64,000 bases of DNA from Verrucomicrobiota bacterium (GCA_023399155.1 JAEWQP010000011.1:149439-213438), one strand, 5' to 3'. Positions 27,481 to 37,485 are shown, counted from the first letter of the stretch. Made by a program: numbers and translations. The notes: generated by a model not told the origin, from the letters alone.

Positions 27481-28838
27481 GTTTGACCACGGGGTGACGC
27501 CGGCAGCATGCGTTGAAGGCGCTTCTGGAATTGAAGGCGCGCCGCTTCGTCGACGATCCAGTCGACGCGACGTTCGAGGAGGTCTTCGGGATGGAGGACA
27601 GATTCCTCTGAGCAGAATGCTTTCAGCTCAGAGTCGCCGAGCGCCATCACGACTTCGGGATCGATGTAGGATGCGCGCGATGCGGTATCCGGAGCGAGAT
27701 CGGCCACGTTTTTCGGGCCGAAGACGCGGTTGATCGAGGCAACGCTGAACCGTTGCGCGGTCGTGTATTTGATCCCGCACACGGAGAAGAGACCGGGTGT
27801 CTCGTGCGCGTGGAATACCGACCGATGGGCCATGTCAGCCTCGCCCGGACCGCGGGAAGGGAGCACGCCCGGTGTCACGCGGAGCACGTCTTCGCCGCGG
27901 ATTCGCCAGTCGGGAATCGCTGCCTGGAGATCAGAAAGGAATTCGGCGACCATCGTTTCGGTCGGCTCACGGAGACCCTCCCAGGCGCGATGAACAGTGC
28001 CGACAAAGGTCAGGCCGCGCTGGTGCGGTGTCACAAAGTACATCCGACGGCCCTGCACGGCCACCGCTGCGGCACTTGGCGGTGCGACACGCAGTAGCAC
28101 GTTGAACGTGAGCGAAGGCGTCATCAGCCCGGGCTGGTCGGACCCGAATCGGGTGGCGACCTCGCGGCACCAGGACCCCGCGGCGTTGATCACGACGGGA
28201 GCGCGGAATACGCCCGCGTCGGTCGCGACACCGGCTACGCGTCCTCCTTCGCGAACGAGTTCTCGTGCCTCCATGTAGTTGAGCACGGATGCCCCGCAGC
28301 CCGCTGCCCACCGGAGCAGTTCGGCATGAAGCCGCTGGGGACTGAGTATCTGGCCGTCGTACCACAGCCCCGCACCTCGCAGCCCGTCCCGCGGTACAGC
28401 AGGGAAGAGTCCGATCGTCTCCTCGCGGCTTAGCACGCGTCCGCCAGGGAGCGTGTCGGTGCGGGCAAAACGGTTGTTCAGGACGAGTGCGACGCGGAAC
28501 GTGGACGGCCGCTTCAGCCCACGCCCGTACAGAGGCATGATGCAGGGCAGGCCCCGGCACAGGGGCGCAAACAGGCGCATGAACCAGTTGCGCTGCTCGA
28601 TCGATTCGAAGAAACGCGGAAGATCCAGACTCTGCAGGTAGCGGAGCCCACCGTGCAGGATGCGCAGGCTGTTGAGGCTTGCTGCGCCGCCGAAGTCGTC
28701 CTTCTCGAGCAGGAGCGGCCGGAGGCCGCGGCGGGCAGCCTCGAGCGTGAGCATCATCCCGTAGATGCCTCCACCCACGACGATGAGATCGTGGCCTCGC
28801 TCCAATGCCGCCGTCACATGGCGCGGGAATCCGTTCAT
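27477..28838 (-). CDS. FAD-dependent oxidoreductase, glycerol-3-phosphate dehydrogenase-like
   Basis: Flavoprotein of the DAO/GlpD superfamily. The dinucleotide fold HDLIVVGGGIYGMMLTLEAA and the following LLEKDDFGGAASLNSLRILH with HGGLRYLQSLD correspond to the GlpD pattern. NAAGSWCREVA and GIKYTTAQRFSV complete the FAD site. It is 453 residues long, near GlpD size but without its C-terminal extension. It overlaps the preceding and following genes by ATGA, inside a glycosyltransferase operon; a role in making or removing a glycerol-phosphate or related substituent is speculative. The frame extends upstream to 29084, but ATG 28838 fits the fold. Confidence 0.8.
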   Translation of the reverse strand: MNGFPRHVTAALERGHDLIVVGGGIYGMMLTLEAARRGLRPLLLEKDDFGGAASLNSLRILHGGLRYLQSLDLPRFFESIEQRNWFMRLFAPLCRGLPCIMPLYGRGLKRPSTFRVALVLNNRFARTDTLPGGRVLSREETIGLFPAVPRDGLRGAGLWYDGQILSPQRLHAELLRWAAGCGASVLNYMEARELVREGGRVAGVATDAGVFRAPVVINAAGSWCREVATRFGSDQPGLMTPSLTFNVLLRVAPPSAAAVAVQGRRMYFVTPHQRGLTFVGTVHRAWEGLREPTETMVAEFLSDLQAAIPDWRIRGEDVLRVTPGVLPSRGPGEADMAHRSVFHAHETPGLFSVCGIKYTTAQRFSVASINRVFGPKNVADLAPDTASRASYIDPEVVMALGDSELKAFCSEESVLHPEDLLERRVDWIVDEAARLQFQKRLQRMLPASPRGQT

Positions 28839-29617
28839 CGTTTCAACCGAATCGCGATCTGGCGTTGAAGGAAGCGAACCGGGCCGGACCGAACGCCCAG
28901 TGCGGGGGGACTGCCGCGCATGCTCCGGAGGGCGGTGCGTAGTGACCGGGCCGGATACGCGCGATCGAGCGGGCAATCGAGTGCAAAGACAAAGCGCCCT
29001 GCATCGCTTTCGGCCGCCTTGAGCTTCAAGGGATCCGTCCCGGGGAGCACGCGATGATGCTGGAAAAGCCGGGGTCGCGGCCATCCGTAGGGTCGGCCGG
29101 CATTATCGCCCAGGAAGGGCCGTTGCCGATCGGCGCTTGCGGCCACGATGCGGCCGCGGCGCCCCAGCCATTTGCCCACGCCCCAGGGGAGCACCGCGGT
29201 CCCTCCGGCGTCTTCCACGCAGTGGAGCGTCGTTTCAAGGTCCTGATCCTGCTGCAGGCGTGCCGGCGTCAGCAGCGAGAGGACTTCGATCCGTTCCGCC
29301 GTCACCAGCTGTTGCCCCGCCACGACGAGAAGGCGGTCGTCGAGCCACAGCGATTCGGCCTCGGCCGTTGGAGTGACGCGGGCGGGAGCGTCGCCCCCGC
29401 GCCAGCGGCGAAAGACATCCGCATCGGGCATCTCTGCGAGAAGCAGGACCGGAATCCCTGTGCCATGCGATGAAAAGTTGCGAAAGACCGCGGCGAGAAA
29501 TCGCGATTCGTTGAACGTCGGGTGGACGTGGACATGCCCGTCGACGAGCAGGCGCGTCTGACCCGCGGCATCGTCTGCTTCCAGTGCCAGCGGCATGGGC
29601 TCGGGTTGCACCGTCAT
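28835..29617 (-). CDS. PHP-like hypothetical protein in EPS operon
   Basis: Not securely recognised. The 260-residue product opens with LLVDGHVHVHPTFNESRFL, an HxHxH cluster typical of metal-dependent PHP or amidohydrolase enzymes. The rest (WGVGKWLGRRGRIV, FLGDNAGRP, PGTDPLKLKAAE) has polar loops compatible with such a barrel. Start uncertain: ATG 29617 or ATG 29665. Its stop overlaps the ATG of the GlpD-like gene, so the two are co-translated and may act on the same metabolite. Function is otherwise unknown. Confidence 0.6.
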   Translation of the reverse strand: MTVQPEPMPLALEADDAAGQTRLLVDGHVHVHPTFNESRFLAAVFRNFSSHGTGIPVLLLAEMPDADVFRRWRGGDAPARVTPTAEAESLWLDDRLLVVAGQQLVTAERIEVLSLLTPARLQQDQDLETTLHCVEDAGGTAVLPWGVGKWLGRRGRIVAASADRQRPFLGDNAGRPYGWPRPRLFQHHRVLPGTDPLKLKAAESDAGRFVFALDCPLDRAYPARSLRTALRSMRGSPPALGVRSGPVRFLQRQIAIRLKR

Positions 29618-29742
29618 GAAGCGGTCATGTGAGTGGGTGACTAAGGCCGCCCGAAAAGGCGTCATCGCGGCGACATGCGGGCGCGCGCCGGAATGAACGG
29701 CACTCAGCCCTGGCCGGGCGCATCGAGGTCGACCTGCGGCGT

Positions 29743-30819
29743 TCAGTCGTTCGCCGGTGAAGGGGCGTGCGCCGAACCCGCTCCAGCGGGAGGGCCGCCG
29801 TGAACCTTCCGTATCCGGTAGGGAGGCCGATCCTGGCTCTCGTGGTAGATGCGTATAAGAAGCTCCGATACGACGCCCATCATGAGGAGAACGACGGAGG
29901 TGATGAACATCATCATCGCGAAGAGAATGAAGATGTTGTTGTTGAGCCGCACGGGTTCGCCGAATTCCGTAAGGTAGCCGAATTTCTGCACGATGGCCAG
30001 GGCCACGGCGGCGAACGAGGTCATCAGGCTCATGGCGCCGAGCTTGCCGAAAAAGTACATCGGCTTCTGGCTGTAGTCGCCGAGGAACTTCGCGGTGAGG
30101 AGGTCGAGTAGCACCTTGAATGTGCGCTTCAACCCGTACTTCGTCTCGCCTGCAATGCGCGGGCGGTGATTGACCACGCGCTCGGTAATCCGCGCACCCT
30201 GCCGGCGGCAGATGTAGGGGAGAAAACGGTGCATCTCGCCATAGAGGCGCACGCCCTCGAGCGCCTCCCGGCGGAACGCCTTCAGTGTGCACCCGAAATC
30301 GTGGATGTCGTCGCACCACGTCAGCTTGCGAATGATACGGTTCGCAATCAGTGACGGCAGCTTCCGGCTCAGCCACTTGTCCTGCCGGTTCTTGCGCCAT
30401 CCCGTCACGACATCCCATCCCGGACCCTCATCCAGCGCCGCGACCAGCCCCGGGATATCCGCAGGATCATTCTGGAGGTCACCGTCCATTGGGACGATCA
30501 CACGCCCGCGCGCGTAGCGGAAACCCGCCGCCATCGCCGCCGACTGGCCAAAACTCCGCATGAACTCGATCACAGTGAATCGAGGATCGCCGGCAATGTG
30601 GACCTGCAATTGTGCGGCGGTTGCGTCGTCGCTGCCATCGTTGACGATGATGACTTCATACAGACGTTGCTCCTGGACGAGTACCCGCTTGAGCTGACGG
30701 ATCAGCTCGGGGATGTTCTCCGCCTCATTTCGGACGGGCACGACGACCGTGATGTCCGACTTGCGATCGACGGTTTCAGCCTGGCGTCGGGCAGGATTCA
30801 GAACGGCAGCAGGGCTCAT
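29743..30819 (-). CDS. Glycosyltransferase GT2, ArnC/DPM1-like with two membrane helices
   Basis: Inverting transferase that typically loads a sugar onto polyprenyl phosphate. The 358-residue protein has the GT-A fold (ITVVVPVRNEAENIPELI, IIVNDGSDDATAAQL, VIVPMDGDLQNDPADIP with the DxD-type site), then two C-terminal hydrophobic helices (AMSLMTSFAAVALAIV, IFILFAMMMFITSVVLLMMG). The neighbour GT39-like gene would use the lipid-linked sugar in the periplasm, a common pairing. Confidence 0.9.
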   Translation of the reverse strand: MSPAAVLNPARRQAETVDRKSDITVVVPVRNEAENIPELIRQLKRVLVQEQRLYEVIIVNDGSDDATAAQLQVHIAGDPRFTVIEFMRSFGQSAAMAAGFRYARGRVIVPMDGDLQNDPADIPGLVAALDEGPGWDVVTGWRKNRQDKWLSRKLPSLIANRIIRKLTWCDDIHDFGCTLKAFRREALEGVRLYGEMHRFLPYICRRQGARITERVVNHRPRIAGETKYGLKRTFKVLLDLLTAKFLGDYSQKPMYFFGKLGAMSLMTSFAAVALAIVQKFGYLTEFGEPVRLNNNIFILFAMMMFITSVVLLMMGVVSELLIRIYHESQDRPPYRIRKVHGGPPAGAGSAHAPSPAND

Positions 30820-30913
30820 GGGCGGCGCGGGTTTTCTTGAGCGAAGTCGGGGTTTACCAGCTGCGACGATTGAAGCGATTGGGGATGCGGGATAAAGGCC
30901 GAATGGACCTGAA

Positions 30914-33052
30914 TCACCACTCAGGGAACTTCGTGGATTGCCCTACGGGCCGTATCGGCGAATCACCGGGGGCGGCCAAGACAACCTTGATTACCTCGAT
31001 ACGTTTGTCGGGGCTTATGAACACCTGCTCCGCACGGACGAAGCGCTCGTTCCACAAGGACGAAATCTGCGCCAAGCTTGATTCGAGCATCACGTTCCTG
31101 ACCAAGTAACACTGATTCGCAGCATCCGTGAAGGCTCGGATATCCGCCTCGTCGCCCAAGAGCGGAGAGTCAGTCCAGCGATCGCGACGGCCGCGATCAC
31201 GAGCGCGCTCCACGTAGCGAAAATCGCCAGGGCGTTCGCGAGGGAGAAACACCGCCGTGTTGAGGTCCTGTTCCAGGTAGTACGAAACGGCCGTGAGTCC
31301 CTGGAGCACGATCGGCGTCTGTCCGAGGAGATGGCGCGACTGATTCAAGAACTGTGCCGGCGTCCTTTCATCCGCTCGCGGGTACCAATGCATCTGGAGC
31401 CGCTCGTACCTTCCCATCCTTAGTCCGATCGCTTCTGCGTCGGGATGAAGCACCTGCCTCAGGTGGAAATCCTCGGTGGCGAGAAACGCAGGGAAAACCA
31501 CGAGGACTGCGAATGCGTGCGCGTGCCGTTGTTGAAAGCGGAGCTTTCGGCGGAAGAGCTGAGTTCCCACCGACTTGAGGCACAGCACACAGGTCACGAT
31601 GAACAGTGGATAGACGAAGAACCCGTAGCGCGTGGTGTTGTACTGGGGATTGAGGATGCCGAACGCGACCACCACGTAGGGGAACAGGAAGCTCGGATGA
31701 AACACCACCTGGTGCCACGGTTTCCCACGAAGGCGGATCAGGCTCCAGGCCGTGCACGCGGCAATGACTGAGAACCACACTGGGGTGGCATCGAGCCAGA
31801 CGCGGGCCACGGGGAGATACAGGTCCGGGAAGCCGAAGAAGGTCGCGCGGAGTTGTCGCCCAAAGTCCCCACTGTCGGCCCGCGCGAGGGTCTCTGGATG
31901 TGCGATCGCCTGTGCGATCCAAAAAAGCGCTGGCGCGCAGGCGGCGGCCAGCAGCCACCAGTTCCTTGGACGTTCGGCCAGGAACGAAAGCAGACGATAG
32001 CGCAGGATGAGGACTGCACCGATCAGGACGCATGCCGCAAACAGATGCAGGGCAGCGGACAATCCGAGAAGCGTGAGGCCGAATGGCACGGCGATGTGGT
32101 CACGTCGGCCACGGGACCGGCTCAAAAATGCGAGCAGCAGCACGCCAGCGATCACCGACGCGCCGATGAGTATGGAGGACGACTGAACCGGTAGTTCGAA
32201 AAACGGAAATGCCTGGATGCGCCCGAGGTTGGCTTCGGGAGGAGGTACCGATTCGGCTGGCAGCGGATCCGCAACCCCGATTTGGGAGATCCTGCTCTGG
32301 ACGAAGGGAAGGGCGAAGGTGGCGGCGATCGCGGCGAGCGTGGTCCACGCGTAGCGGTTGTGGAGAAACAGACTCCGATCGTACCGACGACCGGACGGCG
32401 TGTGTAGCGCGGCCAACGCTAGAAAGGGCAGCAGAAACAAACCCAGTGGCTGAATTACGACGGCGGCGAACGCGAAGAGGTGCGGCAAGTAGCCCCACCG
32501 GCGCCGAAACTCCGGATCCCGATAGCTTTTATACAGTGCCCAGAAGAACGCGAGGGTGGTGAACTGGAGCGCGGTGTACATCCGCGCAAACCGGCTGAAC
32601 TCGATTTCCCAGGACGATAGCGCGAGGATCGCCGTCGTAAACAAGGCGGGAAGCAGCGGAAGGAAACACCGCGAAAGCAGGAAGAACATTCCGAGCGACG
32701 CGATTCCGAACAACGCGGCAGGTAGACGATGGGACGCCTCGTTGTCGCCGAGGACGATGCAGCTCAGTGCCTCCAGATACTGAAGGGGGAGTGAACGGAG
32801 ATAATAGCCGCCTGAAGGAAACTCAGGCACCCCCTTTTCCAGAATGAACTGCACACTTCGCGCAGAATAGTACTCATCGGCGGCGAGCGGATGCGCTCCA
32901 AGCGATCGCAAACGCGCGACGATTCCTACTGCTATGAGCACACAGGCACAGAGGGCGAGTGCGACTTGCAGCCGATCCTTGAGGACACGATTGGCCTGGA
33001 ACTCGGTCGAGGTGGAAGCGCTCGCGCTTGGCGGCGTTCGGCGGATTGTCAT
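30914..33052 (-). CDS. Membrane glycosyltransferase, GT39/ArnT-like (GT-C fold)
   Basis: Large polytopic protein of 712 residues with about 12 hydrophobic helices. The first periplasmic loop has the acidic pair in PLAADEYYSARSVQF, the GT-C signature, and FSRFARMYTALQFTT follows the typical fold. It would transfer a sugar from polyprenyl phosphate to a periplasmic acceptor. ATG 33052 is preferred over an upstream TTG at 33112. The donor is presumably made by the GT2 enzyme at 29.7 kb. Confidence 0.8.
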   Translation of the reverse strand: MTIRRTPPSASASTSTEFQANRVLKDRLQVALALCACVLIAVGIVARLRSLGAHPLAADEYYSARSVQFILEKGVPEFPSGGYYLRSLPLQYLEALSCIVLGDNEASHRLPAALFGIASLGMFFLLSRCFLPLLPALFTTAILALSSWEIEFSRFARMYTALQFTTLAFFWALYKSYRDPEFRRRWGYLPHLFAFAAVVIQPLGLFLLPFLALAALHTPSGRRYDRSLFLHNRYAWTTLAAIAATFALPFVQSRISQIGVADPLPAESVPPPEANLGRIQAFPFFELPVQSSSILIGASVIAGVLLLAFLSRSRGRRDHIAVPFGLTLLGLSAALHLFAACVLIGAVLILRYRLLSFLAERPRNWWLLAAACAPALFWIAQAIAHPETLARADSGDFGRQLRATFFGFPDLYLPVARVWLDATPVWFSVIAACTAWSLIRLRGKPWHQVVFHPSFLFPYVVVAFGILNPQYNTTRYGFFVYPLFIVTCVLCLKSVGTQLFRRKLRFQQRHAHAFAVLVVFPAFLATEDFHLRQVLHPDAEAIGLRMGRYERLQMHWYPRADERTPAQFLNQSRHLLGQTPIVLQGLTAVSYYLEQDLNTAVFLPRERPGDFRYVERARDRGRRDRWTDSPLLGDEADIRAFTDAANQCYLVRNVMLESSLAQISSLWNERFVRAEQVFISPDKRIEVIKVVLAAPGDSPIRPVGQSTKFPEW

Positions 33053-33163
33053 GTGCAGTGCGGGGTGTGCAGAGTCCGAAAGTCGGGCGATCTCGTCCGC
33101 CGGTAGCAACAATCGTGCTGAATCCTGTCCGTGACCCGTGGGGGATCCCAGAGGTTTGCGTAC

Positions 33164-34624
33164 TCAGGCGAAGCGACTGATCATGCGGGTGTATATGGGC
33201 CGAAGCGTATCAAGAACGTCCTCGAGTCCCTTCAGCTTCGTGGCAAACGCGACGGCGAGGTAAAACGCCGCTCCCGCCGCAATCTGCAGGGCGAGTTCCA
33301 GGGCTGGTGACGCCGGCGAGATGCGGCCGGTTGCAAACACGATGCCGCCGGTGAGACTGGCAACGACCAGATGGGGCGAGATATCGGCGATCTGCCGAAA
33401 CACCCCGTAACCGACCTCCTTGGCAACGTAATAGGTATTTAGGTACGCACCCAGGACTTCGAGAACCAGGCGACCGAGGATGATCGCGATCACTCCATGG
33501 CGGAAAGTCAGGGCCAGCGCTACCAGGATCGACGTCTTCTTGATGACCTCGAGCGTGAGAAAGATGTCGGATCGACCACTTGCAGCCAGCGCGCTCAGGT
33601 TGATCGAATGGATGGGTTGGAGCAGCCCGAACACGCAGAGCAGCTGGAAGTAGGGGATGCAGGGATTCCACTTTTCCGTGAACAGAACGGGCACAAGGTT
33701 GTCTGCGCTCGCCGCAAGGGAAAACATGAGGGGGGCACTGACGAGCAGGTTCAGCTGCAGCACCTTTCGTATCGCGGCCTCCAGCCTGTCGTTTTCGCCC
33801 TGGATCTGCGAGAACAGGGGCAGCGTCACTCGCGAGTAGATGGCGCTCAAGGTGCTGGTCGGCAGCGCCTGGAGTCGGGCGGCGCGCGAATAATAGCCAA
33901 GGGTCGTCGCATCGAACATCTTGCCGATCACGAGTTCGTAGATGTTGAGGAACACTTGATTCAGGATGTTCGACGCGAGCATCTTGCTGCCAAAGCCGAA
34001 GAGCGGCCTGAGGGCGGTCAGGGAGAAGCCCGTCCCGGGTCGCCACGAACTCAAGCTCCAATACAGGATGGTGCGAGCGGTCGAAGTCGTGAGCTGCTGC
34101 ACAACAAGGCTCCACACGCCCAGTCCGGCGAAGGCGCTCGCGATTCCCGTGATTCCGGAGAGGAGGCCGGCGGTCAGTGTCACCTTCGCCTGGGTGCGAA
34201 AATTGAGATCGCGAGTGAGGAGGGAAGCCTGGATCCGCGAGAGCGCGTCGATGACCAGGATGAATGAAAGAGCGCGCGCTATGCCTGTGAGCTTGGGTTC
34301 ATCATAGAATTCGGCGGCGAACGGGGCTCCGGCGAAGCATAGGGCGGTGAGGAGTATGGAAACTCCGAGATTCGCCCAGAGCACAGAACTGGTTTCGATC
34401 TGGGAAAGCTCCTTCTTCTGGATGAGTGCGACGGCAAAGCCGCCGTCGGCGATCGCCTGCGCCACGGCAATGAAGACCGAGAGCATGGCCACCAACCCGA
34501 ACTCGGATGGGGCAAGCAAGCGGGCCAGGATGACGCCGACGATGAACTGGATGAGTCGCGCACCGAGGGCGTCGACGCCGCTCCAGAGAGCACCCGCTCT
34601 GGCCTGTTTTTTGAGCTCGGTCAT
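33164..34624 (-). CDS. Oligosaccharide flippase, Wzx/WzxC type (MOP superfamily)
   Basis: Moves the lipid-linked repeat unit across the inner membrane. The 486-residue protein has about 12-14 helices and the opening ARAGALWSGVDALGARLIQF, ARLLAPSEFGLVAML and DGGFAVALIQKKELSQIE, matching the WzxC branch. LGYYSRAARLQALP is another family motif. It completes a Wzx/Wzy-type pathway with the polymerase at 40 kb and co-polymerase at 48-50 kb. Confidence 0.88.
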   Translation of the reverse strand: MTELKKQARAGALWSGVDALGARLIQFIVGVILARLLAPSEFGLVAMLSVFIAVAQAIADGGFAVALIQKKELSQIETSSVLWANLGVSILLTALCFAGAPFAAEFYDEPKLTGIARALSFILVIDALSRIQASLLTRDLNFRTQAKVTLTAGLLSGITGIASAFAGLGVWSLVVQQLTTSTARTILYWSLSSWRPGTGFSLTALRPLFGFGSKMLASNILNQVFLNIYELVIGKMFDATTLGYYSRAARLQALPTSTLSAIYSRVTLPLFSQIQGENDRLEAAIRKVLQLNLLVSAPLMFSLAASADNLVPVLFTEKWNPCIPYFQLLCVFGLLQPIHSINLSALAASGRSDIFLTLEVIKKTSILVALALTFRHGVIAIILGRLVLEVLGAYLNTYYVAKEVGYGVFRQIADISPHLVVASLTGGIVFATGRISPASPALELALQIAAGAAFYLAVAFATKLKGLEDVLDTLRPIYTRMISRFA

Positions 34625-34762
34625 TTAAGGTTGAGTCCTGATGCGAAGGCTTTCTGAGCGATCGATGCGCCCGGATGCCAGGGCAATCCGGGGATACGGC
34701 CCACGGTTTCGCAGTCAGAAGTCCCCGAGCGACGAAATCGTCGGGTTTTCGCGCGCAGGGCT

Positions 34763-36046
34763 CTAGCCGGAGCCTGCTATACGAGTGATCTCAGTCGCGA
34801 GTCGCTCAGTAAGCACCCGGCGCTCGAAGCGCTCGGCTGCCTGCTTTTTCCATGTGCAAAGCGGCAGCCCTTCCTCCCACGCGCGAAATGCGGCGCAGAG
34901 ATGCCTAACCATCTCGTCAACGTCGTCTGGTTCGCAAATCAGTCCCGTCCCAGCAGCCTCAAGAAAATCGCGCGCATCCCCTGCTGGAACAGGGGCCAGA
35001 ATAGGAATTCCGGTTGCCATGTATTCGTAAGTTTTGCCAGGCACAATGGTGGCACGTCTCCCGGATGGCATTTTGTGCATGGGGAGAAATAGCAAGTCGG
35101 CTCCCCGGATGTGGGCAAGGCTGGCGGCATGATCGACGTAGCCTGTGAACTCCACCATCGAACGGGCAGGCGACTGATTCACCAACTGTTTGTCCACTTC
35201 TGTAACAGCACCGACAAAAGTGAGCCGCACGCGGTCCACAACGTGCGGTTGGGATTTCATCCACTTCTCGAGTGCTTTGAGAAGGTAGAAGTGTGATCGG
35301 GGAAGTATTTCGACACCCCGTTCGATGCGGGAAAGCAGCCGATACTGCCAAGCGTTTCTGCGTTGGCGAAGACCCGCGGCCGTATGCATAAAACCTGCAT
35401 GCACAATGGAGAACTTCCCGTTTGCTGGCTTGGGCGCGTCATTTGTGCAGAAGTCCTCTGAATCGAAACCGTTTGTGATGCTGATCACCCGATCTTTGGC
35501 GAACTCCGGAAATGCGGCAACAAGACGTCGTGCTGCTTCGGAAGTGTTCATAATCACTAAGCTCGCGCTCCGTAGGGCCACGCGCATCCTTTGCCGTTCA
35601 CGATGACGATGCCACGCTGATCGATAGACCTGAAACTCATCGAGTGCCCAAGGATCGCGGAGATCGGCGATCCAAGGTATTTCCAGTTCCGATGCTAAGG
35701 TTGCTGCGACTGAAAGATCCTCGAAGGGAGAGGCAGAAACAATAATAAGACTGAAATGGTACCTGCGAACGAGTTCGCGGGCCGCCGCGAGTTGGTTGCT
35801 TACGAATGAACCGCGAGCAGGCGATAGTGTCCATGGCGTGCGGTTTACGCAACCCGGCTGGTCGAGATCATCGAGCAGCGACTCGTCGGCTGGCGTCCAA
35901 CGGTTGTTATTGTCGCTCCCCGTCCCGGTCAAAACTAGTGGTTCGACGCCAAACTCGGGAAGATATTTCACAAACTTGAGCGATCGTTGTACGCCCGCAC
36001 CCCCAAGCGGCGGAAAATGATAGGCGATGTAGAGGATTCTCGACAT
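34763..36046 (-). CDS. Glycosyltransferase, GT4 family
   Basis: GT-B transferase. The 427-residue product starts MSRILYIAYHFPPLGGAGVQ, typical of GT4 enzymes; later WIADLRDPWALDEF, ITNGFDSEDF, FSIVHAGFMHT and GKTYEYMATGIPILAPVPAG (donor binding). ATG 36046 is 11 bases after the upstream gene; an ATG at 36061 would overlap that stop as ATGA and is equally possible. The gene is clearly more AT-rich than the Prs region. Confidence 0.82.
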   Translation of the reverse strand: MSRILYIAYHFPPLGGAGVQRSLKFVKYLPEFGVEPLVLTGTGSDNNNRWTPADESLLDDLDQPGCVNRTPWTLSPARGSFVSNQLAAARELVRRYHFSLIIVSASPFEDLSVAATLASELEIPWIADLRDPWALDEFQVYRSAWHRHRERQRMRVALRSASLVIMNTSEAARRLVAAFPEFAKDRVISITNGFDSEDFCTNDAPKPANGKFSIVHAGFMHTAAGLRQRRNAWQYRLLSRIERGVEILPRSHFYLLKALEKWMKSQPHVVDRVRLTFVGAVTEVDKQLVNQSPARSMVEFTGYVDHAASLAHIRGADLLFLPMHKMPSGRRATIVPGKTYEYMATGIPILAPVPAGDARDFLEAAGTGLICEPDDVDEMVRHLCAAFRAWEEGLPLCTWKKQAAERFERRVLTERLATEITRIAGSG

Positions 36047-36057
36047 TTCGTGTTGAA

Positions 36058-37485
36058 TCATTTGCGGCTCAGCCATCGCTTTAGGTGTTGCTTGGTAGAA
36101 CGCGGCAAGAACCATGAAAGACGTCTGGTGTTGCGGCAGTATGGAATCTCTAGCAATTCCGGCCAGAGACGTTCGACCAAATCGACCAGGATCGTGCCTC
36201 TGTGCAGGAACTCATTCGGCATCGAGCTTATCGCCTCGAAAATACGTCTCGATGCGAATGGACTTATAGACTGGTAGAAGAGTGCCGAGGCATTTTCGCC
36301 GGGCCCCATCCAGCGGCCGCCCCGTTGCTCCAAATACATCAGATTGTAGACCACACTGGGCGGAAGAAAGTCCGGGAGCGACCGCCGCCACTCTTCCAGC
36401 CCCATCATAATTGGCTTAGCCTTGTTGATAAACTCCTTAGCCAGAGCCTTCGTATGCACGACCTTCGGATTTGCATCCGGCCAGAAGAACGCTTTCGTGA
36501 GTGCGCCAAGGTTGCCGTTTACGTGAATTGCATCACGTGCCTCTAGTTGGAGACACGCGCCGATGACCTCTCTGCGGGCTCCCATGGCCATTTTGCCGGA
36601 GATCTCGTCATAGAATGCAGTGAGCCATTCGGGTGCGGCGGGGATGTCAATGAATCTGTGTCGCAATCCAAACCGCTCCGAGAGCAGTTGCGGAATCTCA
36701 AGGTCACAGGCCTTTATCTTTTTGCTTCGGAGTGTGAAGAACTCTGCCGAACTTAGATGCTGTCTCGCTGCTGCGAGGTTTACCCGGCTATCCTTTCCTC
36801 CGGTGAGGGAAAATATAACCTTGCCCCGGCCGATGAGAGAATCGATTGACGAGCGAAGATCTTGAGCAATTTGGTTGAGTGCTTGGTCTGGCGATTGCGG
36901 AACTGGAACACATCTCGGCCAGAACCGTGCTGCAACGCCGGATTCCAGATCGAGGTAGTGATTCGCAAGGAGGTATCGAGTTCCTGCAAATGGGGTTAGG
37001 CTTCCTGTATACCAATCGTCTGTCCCTGAAAGGGGATAGATTCGATCCAGCTCTTTGTCTCGGTCTGTGCGCGCCAGCAGCATCGGCGACGAGGCGGCAA
37101 AGCCGCCTTGATAGAATACCGGCGCCATCCCAGCCGGATCGGTATATAATGCGACGGCACCATTGCGGACAGTGATCACTACGTACTGACCAGCGATACT
37201 ATCCAGCGCAGCGCAAATCTCCTCATGGTCGATGCTGGCAAAAAGAGCATCAAGTTCGCTATCGCGAACCAGCGCCAAGCCTATGAGGAAGAGCTCCGAG
37301 GAATCGGCCACCTTTTTCGAAAAAATGAACGCATCTCGCTGAACCAGCAGGTGGAGTCTAGTGTTCAGCTGAAATACATGCCAGCCAGCTTGCGGCTGTT
37401 CCGAGGCATCACGTAAGACCCATTGCCTGCGGAAACGAAATCGAGTTTGCAGTTCAGGCTTGTACGATTCGAAAGTGGAGTCCAT
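36058..37485 (-). CDS. Asparagine-synthase-like PP-loop protein lacking the glutaminase cysteine
   Basis: Probable amide-forming or adenylating enzyme on sugars or a peptide; relatives occur in many exosortase/EPS loci. The C-terminal domain carries the PP-loop VIFSLTGGKDSRVNLAAA. The N-terminal region resembles a glutaminase fold (VVITVRNGAVALYTDPAGMAPVFY, a DPxGxxP-like site) but the chain starts MDSTFESY without the catalytic Cys2 needed for glutamine hydrolysis. It may use free ammonia or another nucleophile. It contains 475 residues. The gene belongs to the AT-richer block. Confidence 0.78.
   Translation of the reverse strand: MDSTFESYKPELQTRFRFRRQWVLRDASEQPQAGWHVFQLNTRLHLLVQRDAFIFSKKVADSSELFLIGLALVRDSELDALFASIDHEEICAALDSIAGQYVVITVRNGAVALYTDPAGMAPVFYQGGFAASSPMLLARTDRDKELDRIYPLSGTDDWYTGSLTPFAGTRYLLANHYLDLESGVAARFWPRCVPVPQSPDQALNQIAQDLRSSIDSLIGRGKVIFSLTGGKDSRVNLAAARQHLSSAEFFTLRSKKIKACDLEIPQLLSERFGLRHRFIDIPAAPEWLTAFYDEISGKMAMGARREVIGACLQLEARDAIHVNGNLGALTKAFFWPDANPKVVHTKALAKEFINKAKPIMMGLEEWRRSLPDFLPPSVVYNLMYLEQRGGRWMGPGENASALFYQSISPFASRRIFEAISSMPNEFLHRGTILVDLVERLWPELLEIPYCRNTRRLSWFLPRSTKQHLKRWLSRK

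Noticed and set aside
34723..34749. Hairpin CCCGA...TCGGG followed by TTTT
   Set aside because: The T run follows on the plus strand, where no gene ends; for the minus-strand flippase and GT4 genes it is in the wrong sense.
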